From contig CP142452.1 in NCBI GenBank assembly GCA_038049695.1, positions 110,409,001 through 110,473,000 of the forward strand: DNA of 64,000 nucleotides. The letters are read 5' to 3'. The translations under genes and the position numbers were made by a program. Shown one piece after another: positions 23,656 to 33,816 of the stretch. The notes beneath the pieces were generated by a model. The model did no database searches and was not told the DNA's origin. It saw only the letters and a program-made list of their open reading frames with translations. This DNA comes from Cinnamomum chago. Taxonomy: Eukaryota; Streptophyta; Magnoliopsida; Laurales; Lauraceae. Every line of letters starts with the position of its first letter. Within the stretch, counting starts at the first letter, position 1.

Positions 23656-23840
23656 CAGCCCTAGTCTTGGCACTATTGCCGAGGTGCCTTATGCAGAGAC
23701 TGAGGTGAGTCTGGCCGGTACTCTTATCGAAACTAGCTCAAGTTTGGTGCTAGCTGACACTATTGCCGAGCTTGGACACCGAGATCGGGATAAGACAAGT
23801 CGGTACTGTTACCAAGACTAGCTCAATCCTGCTATTAGGA

Positions 23841-26800
23841 AATCGTCCCACATAAATATATACGTGTGTGAGTTTTGCAACCTTCTTTGTGAGAAGACCA
23901 CCATTCATGTCTTTTTTAGCGATTACAACATTGTAAGCGTATTTACTTTTTTTAGTTGGATATAAAAAATGCATTCTTGCATAGTATTTTATAGTAAGCT
24001 CTCATTCCCTTCTGCCAAATTCAATGGATCGATCCTAAAAGACTCCGTATGAGTTAAAACAACCCTCAACCATGTTTGACAAATCTCGGAACCCACCATC
24101 AAACACCAAAAAACAATAATCAGTTTTTGTAGCTGACCTAAGATTGATAGGGTAAGGAATAAGGTTGCATTAGGATGATTAATGCTCAATATGTTTTCCT
24201 CACTCAAGTAAGTCCTCGTGGAAAATTAATCTTGGTCATTAAAAAGTTAATCTTGGTCACTATTAGTGGGATTCACTGCCCATCAAAGACTCGAAGAACT
24301 ATCTAATGAGTAACTTTTATGGTGAATAATCTTGACATCCTGATTTGTATTTTATTTGGTCTGGAAGTGAGCATGAAAAGACCTCACTATTTAACATGAT
24401 ATCCAAGCCTTAATTTCCCTCGCTGCGAGGTTTATAGCTTTGAGACTTACATGTAAAGTTAAAGTAAAATAAAGCCTCTATTTTCCAGACAAGAAAAGAT
24501 AAGGGGTAATATTAAAAGTATACAAATTCAAAATTTCCTCCTCTTTTTTTTTAATAAAAAGTAAAAAAGCAACATCCCTTCTCCACTAAATGACAAAAAA
24601 AAAAACTCATCTTTTTACACAAAAAGTAAAAAAAGATTCCCTATTAAACAACTAAAAATAAAAAAAACTATCATAGCCACCTATATTTTATTCTCTCTTG
24701 ATTTGATGATTCACCTCACTTTACTTCAATTCACCATGCATCCAAACACGAGAGCAGTTAGCGAGTTAAATGAACTAATAGTAGATTGAAGTGGAGATTA
24801 CCTACCATTTTTTATTTAAAATGTACTAGAAGTAGATTGAAGTAGAGATTGCTTACTTTTTTTTTTATTTGATTCTAATAAATTTCCAACATACAGTTAC
24901 TTCTGTGGCCTTCCATTGACACACCAAAAGGATCAGTTTTTACATTTCAAGCAGCCCTCCTACATCCACAAATGAAAATGCAATAGATAATGTGTAATGG
25001 TTGGGAGAGAGAAAGGGTTTATTTATGCGTAGATATGTAGCAAAGTATAAGGGCATGTTTGGTAACGGGAGAGGAATCCTTTCTTTGGATGATTCCTTGG
25101 TGATGTGGAATTAGGCTTTTCTCAATGAGAGGTTATGAGGGAAAGGATTCATTGAGTTCTACATTTGGCTAGCACAGATGAATTTGTGATGATCTCTTCA
25201 CATTCATGTTTGGAAAGCATATCAAATTCCATGGAAAACAAAATTAATGAGAAAAAATACTTATTTATTTTAAAATCTTAGGAAGAAAACTACCAAAAAA
25301 AGGACCCTAGATGGTCATTGATCGAAAACATGCCACTAGTCAATATGGTACGGAAGTGGTTCCCTGTGACCACTTTCGTTTTTATTTTATTTTTTTATTA
25401 AAGATTTAAACGTATGATGACGTCGTCGCATTCAAACCCATACAAATCGCAACAGAACCCCATTTCTCTCATTTTCCCTTTCTTCCTCCCATTGTTTTAC
25501 CCCTTTTTCAGGCGGTTTCCTTTTCTCCTTCCTCAAAAGGTCCTTACCTTGATGATTTATCCACAAAAAAATAATCATACAACAAAGATAATCAAATGAA
25601 TAAACTATATATCAAAACCATAATGAACTTTTCTCAAAAAGTAAATATGAAACTCAGGCTCTATGGTAGATAACGTATGAAAGAAGGTCAAACTTTGCTA
25701 TGCCTACCTTGCTAAGGGAGATCAACAACCTCCATAAGGAATATTCAATGTTGGAGAGAGTTCTATTCTGATTCATTTTGGTACAGAAAACTAGCAATCG
25801 CAGACAATAAAGGTCAGAGAAGAGGCAGATTTGACGACGTCGACACTAACTCTCAACATTAAGTGACAATGTTTGTTGAAAAAAGGAAAAAAAATGAATA
25901 TTTTGGCGGGAATACCGGTTCTGTTGCATAAAAACCTATGGGTGCCTCTTTTGGTTAGCGGCCATCTATGGTTTTTTATTTGGTAGTTTTATCAAGATTC
26001 AATTATACAAAGCAAACAAGATCTTAATGACACCAAATCATAAAATATATAACCCATGACACCACCCTTAGTGATACCAAATCAATATTGAACTCATTGA
26101 CACCTACAAGCATGACCGAGAGGGCAAATCATATACAACATCCATTCACAGTTTCTGTCATATATAGAAACAATATGATAATTGGCTTCTAGAAAACTGA
26201 TATAACATAAGTTAATGCAATCAGATATATATGGATTCATATGTAATCCTCAATACAATACATAAGATGATAATTAATTACTCTGTAGCACTACTATCCA
26301 GGATAACTAGGGCACATTACTAAATGGCTTCCAATAATGAGCATGCAATAACCCTAAGCATAAATTCATTCATATCCAAATGTTATAATTCTCTAAAATA
26401 ATCATCCAAATTTAAGTAAAAGAACCAAAAACCCAAATTCAACCCAAGATCTCTGATGAACAAATGGCATCAGATTCTGATGATCCTTGCAAATAGGGCT
26501 AGGAGACAGAGAAATGGAAATGGGGCTGGAACAAAAGATGAGGGGCTGGGTTTCGGTGTTAGGTTTGGGTGAGATTGAAAAGGGGTATCACATTGGGGCT
26601 GGGTTTAGAGAGAGAGAGAGAGCTGGGAGCTCTGGATTTGGGAGAGAGACCTTGGTAGCTCTAGATATGGAAGAGTGGGAGCTCTGGATTTGGGACAGAG
26701 ACCTTGGTAGCTCTAGATATGGAGAGAGAGAGAGAGACCTTGGTAGCTCTAGATATGGAGAGAGAGAGAGAGACTTGTGTACAAACCGGAGTAGGCGGTG

Positions 26801-27210
26801 TTGCAGAGGCAGAGGAAGGAGATGGAACGGCTTCACTTGGGAAGGAGATCGTCTCTCACTGGGAGGGCACGATCGATTTTCTTCTTTGGAGAAAGTGGTT
26901 TAAATAGTCCGCTTTTAAAATCGATGATTCAACCATTCCGATGCGGGAGGTTGGACCAGGGATCTCCTCTCTTCTACAGAATCTCAAAATCTTCAGGGAG
27001 GAAAACGTGGGGCGAGTAAAAATTACCAAACATGGATTTTTCTTGACCGTGAGGAAAGATTGAGAGGATTTCTCTTTGAAGATGGTCACCTTTCAAGTGG
27101 CTATGAAGAAATATAGTGGGCTTCATCGACAAATTGCTTTAGTGCTATACTGCTATACAGGTGAAAATGAAAACTCCATTTGCAGACGTGGGATGAGTAA
27201 AGATGAAAAC
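23841..27210. other. Intergenic DNA, AT-rich, no gene recognised
   Basis: Nothing matches a known protein. At 25050 GGGCATGTTTGGTAACGGG looks like a MITE end, and ATTACCAAACATGG near 27030 could be a partner, but no target duplication links them. A GA-rich tandem repeat lies at 26640-26776. Confidence 0.4.
26640..26776. repeat. Short tandem repeat of about 40-50 bp
   Basis: Three copies of a unit containing GACCTTGGTAGCTCTAGATA followed by TGGA(GA)n begin near 26648, 26698 and 26736. Open frames on either strand here are products of the repeat. Confidence 0.85.
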
Positions 27211-30200
27211 TTAGGGCCCGTTTGGCATGTCTACTTTTCAAGTCTATATCTCTTAAAACTAATTGGAAAAGACATTATGAGATATTAGACTGTTTGGATA
27301 TCACCAATAATATGTCTGTTTGAACCAGATCATAGACATTTTTTGTCTACTTCAAAATCATCCTCTGGGTATGCTGTTATGGACAGACAAAATGGTCTGA
27401 AGCGGGTAGCCCATTTTGAGTAATTTTCGGACAAGTTTGCCCTCACTCTATTCTGAGATTGACAAGTTTACCCATATTTCTCTCTGCAACAAAGAAATAT
27501 GGGTCCATTCCTTCGTTCCTTCCTCCACCTCATTCACATTCGAAAGAAAAACCCTAACAGAGCTTGGTGTCTCCTTCCTTCCTCCACCTTTTCTCCATTC
27601 CTCACAAGGTACTTCTCTCCTAATATGCCTTTAGTTTATGTGATTTTCTCTCTCTCTCTTTCCATTCCTCTCTTCATCTTTGTTATTGGTTTTGGAGGGT
27701 TTTTTTTTTTTCGTTCTTCATTTTCTCCCCTTTTAATAGTTTGGGTGAGGGTTGTGATGTGATTTGGGTTTCCTATCACCATTGTCGGATTTCAATTTCA
27801 GCAGCCATTTGCATGAGTTCTGTGGTAGGGTTTCGTCTCTCTCTCTCTCTCTCTCCTTTCGTTTGAACTTGTTCCAATCACACAAAAGCACATGAAGCTT
27901 GGTAGAAGACTGGTAGGAGCTTCTTGAATTTGGGTTTTGTCCTTGTTCTTTGAGTAGGTTTGGTGTTGAATGAGATTTTTTTTTTGGTGGCTTTGAGATG
28001 GATTTTGTGGGTTGATATCTGAAGTGGGTTTTGTGTTGGTCAGAAAATTTAGTTGCTTGTCATTTTAGCTGGAACAGTGATAAATGGAAGTTTTAGAGTC
28101 TAAGACCACAGTCACGACAACATCGAGGTTCCCCCACAATGCTAATAAATTTTAGTAACATGATGTATGTAACGGGATTTGATGACCATCCAATTAGAGA
28201 TGGCGGGTCCCTGATGGGCGACTAGGATGGCCCTGGACCCATGTGGATCGGGCCACTAGGGACCCACCATGTCCTTCTCCAAACAGTTGGGCGTAAAAAC
28301 CGATTCACTGGGCTGACGAATGGTGCTCCTCTTTTGTGTATAAAGTTCCTTTTTTAAAAAAAAATGGACCCTAGCAGTCTAGAATTTTCCCAAGAGCCCT
28401 CTTATGACCATTATGTACAGATATACACATACCTTAGATTACATCAGAATTCATGAACTGATTATACCATTACAGATTCTGCTATGGGCTTGAAATTTTA
28501 CTAAGGTGATAGATGTTGGTAAGAAGAAGCTTTATTAAGCCAAGGTCTGGGTCAGACCTTGGATGAATCCAAGTGTGTTCGTGATTGCTTGTTCACCCAT
28601 TTAGATATTTGCACCAATCAAGGTAATTTGATAGAGAAGAACTTGTGTCTAATTTTGTGAGTTGGGGTTTTTTCTTTTGTGGGTTTTATGATTTGGTGTA
28701 AAGGTTGGATTGTAAAAGTTGGATTGTAAAAGGTTTTCATGTGAAGCTGCAAAGACCCCAATTTCACTTTTTGGAAATCAATCACACACAGACCTGTTCT
28801 GATCTTGAAAGTTGAAATCCATCCACGCTGTGACATCTTTCATTGAGACTCCTTTCCCATGCCCTAAGAAAAAAGAGGCACACAAGTTCCTCCATGCCGA
28901 TTAGAATATAACTTTTTCCATTGTAGAATCCTTGTTGCCGATCTGATCAGAGTAAACATTAATGAACTTCCAGAAATGATTTCTTATATTTCCTAACATA
29001 TGCCGGCTGGAGGTTTTTTTCTATTTTGTATTTTATGTTTTTTGTGTTATGTTCTAGCTCGGTTTAAACCTTGGGTTATAAAAGTTAAAAGATTTCTGTA
29101 ATGGTCCTTTACACATTGCCAACGTGAATGTCATTGAAGGAGGAGGTTAGACATTTGCCACTCTACATTCAAAACAAAATCAAATTAGAAGTCTATAATC
29201 TATAGACTCTCTAGCCTCAATTCAATCTGCACAGCCTTCAAATGGTAATGGTTTTGTTTCATCTCTCAGATGATATATTAATAATGTAGAAACATATACT
29301 TGCCTGTCAAGCATTGGAGTGGATGTTGTAGTTTAGTTTCAGTCATTCAATCTGCACAACCTGTCAAGCATCAGTTATTTAGTTTCAGTCACTGTTTTTG
29401 TTTTGTTCATCACTTAAGTCCTGTGTGCTCTGTTTTAACAAAGTTTTCCACATGAATAGCTGATGATGATGATCACCTCAATAGCTAACAACTAGCCAAT
29501 CAAGTACTCTAATACCTCATCATCACTAGTCATTACTATTATAGTGTCCAGTTGGTTATTATAATGTGTCCATCTGTGTTTGTATGAATGTTTATGTATA
29601 TCATCATAACAATAATTATTATTATTACTACTACTATCAATCAAAGCATTTAATAAAGATGGACTCACTGGCCAATTCATTCTCCAATATCTTGTATGCA
29701 AAATGATGTCATTGATTCTTTTCTTTTCTTCCTTTCCTTTGTTTTCTTTTTCCCCATATGTAATGAAATGATGTTTTCAGCCCATTGTTTTAATAATTGC
29801 CCTTTTGGAATGAGAATGCTACAAATTGTCTGCTACTACGTATTTATGTCAATAATTTGAAATATATATATATTCATAAACAATGGCTGGTATTTTTAGG
29901 ATAGCCTTCTTTGAAAGGGGGAACAAAACCAGAGTCAAATTGGGCTTATCTATAAAGCCCATCAAGAGATGGGGCCTAGCTTGATGTTCAAATAAACATG
30001 TGTGGGACTGTTTTAAAGAAATCTTCTCTTTGTGTGCTCTTTGTTGCTTCTTTACACAAAAAAAACATAGAAACCAATTTGAGATTGAAAATCATACCTA
30101 GGTTCAGTTCTCTCCACTTCCCTTGACATGGTTCTTATTTACCACTTACTTTTTGAGGGCCACTCAGTTTGTAAGGAATATAATTTTTTGGTTTCAAGTT

Positions 30201-30248
30201 GGACTCATTTGCTTCTTTTTCTATAATTGATTTGACATTGATTTATTC

Positions 30249-30695
30249 ATGATACTTGAAGAGAGCCTAGTAATTATACTTGAAGAAGATAAGAAAGAAG
30301 AAGACAGAAAAAAAGAAGAGCGAAAAGAAGAAGAGAGGAAAGAAGAAGATAGAAAAAAAGAAGAGCGGAAAGAAGAAGAGAGAAAAAAAGAAGAGAGGAA
30401 AGAAGAAAAGAGGAAAGAAGAAGCGAGGAAAGAAGAAGAGAGGAAAGAAGAAAAGAGGAAAGAAGAAGCGAGGAAAGAAGAAGAGCGGAAAGAAAAAGAG
30501 AGGAAGCGAGGTCCTACTATGCAGGATTGTATTGATATTTTAAAGCAAATACCAAATATCCAAGTGACCTCAGAATTGTATTTTTTTGGCACAAGGGCAT
30601 TTAAAGACAAGGACAACAGAGATATTTTCATGTCGTTTGAAAGTAATGATGCCCGTCTCTACTGGCTGAATATGATAATGAAGCATGGGCCTTGA
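30249..30695 (+). CDS. Myb/SANT-associated C-terminal exon with KEEERK repeats (partial)
   Basis: 148 residues. Residues 14-88 are a highly charged repeat of KKEERKEEERKEE type, which would form a long charged helix. Residues 90-148 are ordinary sequence: TMQDCIDILKQIPNIQ, then ELYFFGTRAFKDKDNRDIFM and a tryptophan near the end (WLNMIMKHG). This CIxxLxxIP...LYxxAxxxFKDxxxRxxFM...WL pattern is typical of the end of plant L10-interacting-MYB/Harbinger Myb-like proteins. No Myb/SANT exon was found upstream, so it is probably a remnant. The repeated GAAGAAGAGAGGAAA DNA is expanding as a minisatellite within the frame. Confidence 0.45.
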   Translation: MILEESLVIILEEDKKEEDRKKEERKEEERKEEDRKKEERKEEERKKEERKEEKRKEEARKEEERKEEKRKEEARKEEERKEKERKRGPTMQDCIDILKQIPNIQVTSELYFFGTRAFKDKDNRDIFMSFESNDARLYWLNMIMKHGP

Positions 30696-30794
30696 TAGGT
30701 TTTATGTGAGCATTATAGGATGAATGTTAGAACACATGACTCATCACTTTTGTAGCCTTTATTTATTATCTTTTTTGTTGTTGTTGTTGTTGGG

Positions 30795-31095
30795 CTGAAT
30801 GAATATATGAACTTATGATTTTCTTTTCTATTATGAGATGAAATGAATGTAAGAGCTTATGATTTTCTTTTTTATTATGAGACGATATGAGTGTAGGAAG
30901 TTATGATTTTCTTTGTTATTGTGAGATGGAATGAATGTAGGAACTTAAGATTTTCTTTGTTTTTTGAGATGGAATGAATTTAGGAACTTATGATTTTCTT
31001 TTTTTATTATGAGAATGAATGTAGGAGCTTATGATTTTCTTTTTTATTATGGGATGGAATGAATGTATGAACTTTTTTTTATTGTTGGATGGAAT
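30795..31095. repeat. Minisatellite, about 45-bp unit, 6-7 copies
   Basis: Successive units share GAATGTAGGAACTTATGATT and then TTCTTTTTTATTATGAGATG, with point changes and small length changes. Noncoding; directly downstream of the charged-repeat exon. Confidence 0.85.
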
Positions 31096-31679
31096 GATGA
31101 TCCGACAGAAATGTCCCATTGGAACATAGTTTTCAACCACATTTTTTGGTGTAGATTGGAGCTGCTGTGTTTGAGAGTTTCTTAGAGTGGTTTGAGACCC
31201 TTTCCATTGGACTAGAGGCAAGTGAATAATTAGATCTGAGTATGCATGCTGGAAAAATTTATCTTTTATTCGAATTTCTGGCTTAAAACTTTAAAATCCT
31301 GTAATGGGTATGAGTTGTGAAGTTGGATTGGTTTTTGGTACTGATTTCATTACAGGTTGATGTCAATACCATTCAGGTTGTGTACTTAAATGTATGAAGT
31401 TGTAGTTTTTCTGCATTAGCTCAAAGGCTGGAAGCTCATTTGGAAATTCTTTAGTTTATATGATATAAATTCTGAACTCCTGTGTGCTTCTTAGTCATGT
31501 GATTTAGTTGTGTTTTATAGTCTTATAGATAGTTGGAATGAATGAGATGTTGGGAGTTTAATGGAGATAATTACAGAAGTTTTGCACTCAGTTTTGTGTC
31601 ATTGGGAGGTGAATAAATTCTGGATACAAGAAGGAAGGAAGAAACAGTGCAGATTTCCTGCACTGAACCGAGCAGGCAT

Positions 31680-31870
31680 GGCCCCTGTTTCAGGTCCAAT
31701 TCTGGGCTGTTTTCAGGCCCTTCTCTGGGCTGTTTTCAGGCCCGTTTCAGGTCTGTTTTAGGCATGTTCAAGCCCATTTCCAGGCCAATTTATGGGCTAT
31801 TTTGAAACCCATTTCAGGCCCATTCCAAGGCTGATTTCTACACCAATTTCTGTTCTGTTTTCCAGCCCAT
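31680..31870. repeat. Degenerate short repeat (GGGCTGTTTTCAGGCCC type)
   Basis: Alternating units such as CTGGGCTGTTTTCAGGCCC and GGCCCATTTCAGGCC appear about ten times with variable spacing. Not coding. Confidence 0.7.
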
Positions 31871-33224
31871 ATTGATATTTTCTATATAAGCATTTCCTTG
31901 TTCTTCTTATTATATTACATTAACATATCGTAAAACTGACACTGATTGACCATGTCCTGATTTTGGTGTCCTGTATTTGCAGGTTGGTTCAGCGTTTGAG
32001 TATGAACTGATGGTGCCAAATGTCTCAACTCAGATATGGATTCACTCCTATCATTGTATGTCTTTTGCATTGTTAGTATGTGAAAATTAATCAGATATTA
32101 CCATGAATGGAAAATGTATCAATTTGTAAGGCCATGTTGTTAGCTCAAGACAATTGCACTCTGATTGTAATTAAGCCAGTGAACTAATGAAATCTGACAG
32201 AGGCCCACTGCATCTCAATTTGTAACACTGCATCTCAATGTCAGGGAAACCTCACTTTGTTTTACTTACAGGTGGTTTAATTCTGAATCCTAGTCAATGC
32301 AGCATGACTTCATCAACTTCAATATGAATCTAAAACAAGAAAGAAAAGGGTTTTTTATGCTAAAAAAATAAAAAAAAGAAAGAAAAGAAAATGTTTCCAG
32401 AGGATCGATTTTTAGAAATTCTCTGTTTTTCCGGAGAAAGTAGGAATTGAACATAGATTTTCAAGTTGAGCATCACTCTTCACCACCGATCCAACTTAGA
32501 AGAAAAAGGGGCACCCTCATGTAGGTGAAATGTTCACTCCAATAGGTGGGCCTCATGGTGGAATTCCACCCCACAAACTTTCTTTTCTTCAACCGGCTCC
32601 CACTGGGACCCATAGAAAAAAAAACAGAGAAAATGAAACGAAGAATCTTTATTCTCACCGAGAAAGAAAAACATGCTCACGTAGGAAATAAATCTATCAG
32701 GGACTCTCAACTATGAGACAACCATTGTCACAAGGGGCACATCTTGAAGCCCAGAGCTGTGATCTAATGGGCCCAAGCAAGTGGTAAGTTGAAGAGGATT
32801 ATGGCACTCCATTTTAACAATTTGGTGGATCAAGACATAGCTTGGTTCATTTTATATTTTTCTTCCATTGGACGGACAAGATCATTCCAGTCATGAGGCC
32901 CACCATTTGGACAAGACACACAATTTATTGCTGCTCCATGTGTTCCAGTCAATAATACATTGTTTGAATGAATTTAAAAATAATTTGTAATGGATGTCAA
33001 ATTGAATTTCTTTCCTAAATTGACTTTTTTGGAAAAGACAAGAAATGCCCCTGTAATAAGCTCTTCTTTTTATGTTTACCAAACAAGTTTGATCAAATAG
33101 ATCTATTTGAATTAAATATACTGGATGTATTACCAAACGGTCTATTTGGTAATGAGTCTATTTGAAATAGTCTATTTGAGCCAGATCAATTACAAACAGA
33201 TCAGATTTACCAATCAGACCCTTA

Positions 33225-33816
33225 AATGGTTCAAATTTTTTTTTTTTTTTTCTAATAGTATTCTTACCAATTACGTTACGGATAGCAGTAAGTCCCGTGT
33301 TAGATGTGGGCAAACAACCGCCCAAGGGGCATAAGATCCATTTACCAAAAAAAAAAGGACATAAAATTCAACAAAAATGAAGGGAAGGGCGTTTATTGGG
33401 CCCCGACTGTGAAAGGGAAGCGGAGAGAGAGAGATAGGGCGTTGAGTGTACGTTTCGACCACTGAAAAATGAGGAAAAAAAAAAAAAAAGAGAATGAAAG
33501 AAGGAAATTATAGAGACCATCGACGTGGAGACCAGCCGGAGCCTACCTACGTGTGTCTGCCTCGGCCTCTTCCTTTTGAGTTTTGTGAAACCAAACGGCA
33601 AAAAATCAAAGAAGCAAATGCAATTCAAAAAGTCTACGAGGACCGATTTTTTGGACCGGGCGCTGGCCCGGACCCCATGGGGACCGTTGGATCCCCAGGT
33701 GTGCAATTTCCCCCTTCCTCCTACTCTTAATAATAATAATAGTAATAATAGGGTATTTTTTTCTTGTGGGCGCGAAGAGCAGAAACCCCACCCACAATAC
33801 AGTACAGGCGGCGGCC
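33225..33816 (+). promoter_or_regulatory. Upstream region of ABC1K3
   Basis: Holds an A-run near 33475, a GA block (33425-33436) and AATAATAATAATAGTAATAATA at 33729-33750, 65 bp before the start codon. No certain TATA box. Long minus-strand frames across 33368-34072 are shadows of exon 1. Confidence 0.35.

Larger units (their letters stand above)
18927..23663 (+). mobile_element. hAT (Ac-type) transposon, 4.7 kb, near-complete
   Basis: The 4737-bp element is flanked by an exact 8-bp duplication GTCTTGGC (18919-18926 and 23664-23671). Terminal inverted repeats start TAGGGCTGCAC on both ends. Subterminal zones of about 170 bp are packed with CCGGACCGGAC units. It contains a BED-finger hAT transposase (20855-23071), an antisense host-gene fragment (20329-20544), a 63-bp tandem duplication (19905-20030) and a leader-like 5' region (19200-19400). 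The perfect duplication and intact ends point to a fairly recent insertion. The transposase has three in-frame stops, so this copy could not move by itself. Confidence 0.95.
18490..23840. mobile_element. LTR-like fossil interrupted by the 4.7-kb hAT
   Basis: Flanks 18490-18926 and 23664-23840 form one sequence once the hAT and one target copy are set aside. The left flank shares a loosely conserved opening (CTCCGATGCCT, then TTAGT, GAAC and a GAATGG-GAAGAA string) with the LTR-like block at 58.8 kb, and both are rich in CCGAGAC/CCGAGATC-type strings. It is probably an old, broken Gypsy-type LTR remnant. Its outer limits are not defined. Confidence 0.35.
27214..33221. mobile_element. Possible PIF/Harbinger-like element, about 6 kb
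   Basis: The left end GGGCCCGTTTGGCA is preceded by TTA (27211-27213). The right end, read in reverse complement, is GGGTCTGATTGGTA and is followed by TTA (33222-33224). Ten of fourteen end bases agree, and TTA is the target preferred by the superfamily. The one recognisable coding segment inside (30249-30695) resembles the C-terminus of the Myb/SANT-like accessory protein carried by such elements. No DDE transposase was seen, so this would be a degraded or internally altered copy. The pairing of ends is inference; the two ends could belong to different insertions. Confidence 0.35.

Noticed and set aside
26487-26903. 138-residue plus-strand frame with repeated ERERE segments
   Set aside because: Composed of the GA-rich tandem repeat at 26640-26776 with no conserved domain.
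25050-27040. MITE bounded by GGGCATGTTTGGTAAC and ATTACCAAACATGG
   Set aside because: Only 12 end bases agree and no target duplication flanks them.
30221-30631. Ser/Phe-repeat frame opposite the KEEERK exon
   Set aside because: Mirror of a simple GAA-rich repeat. The plus frame is supported by a nonrepetitive, family-like C-terminus.
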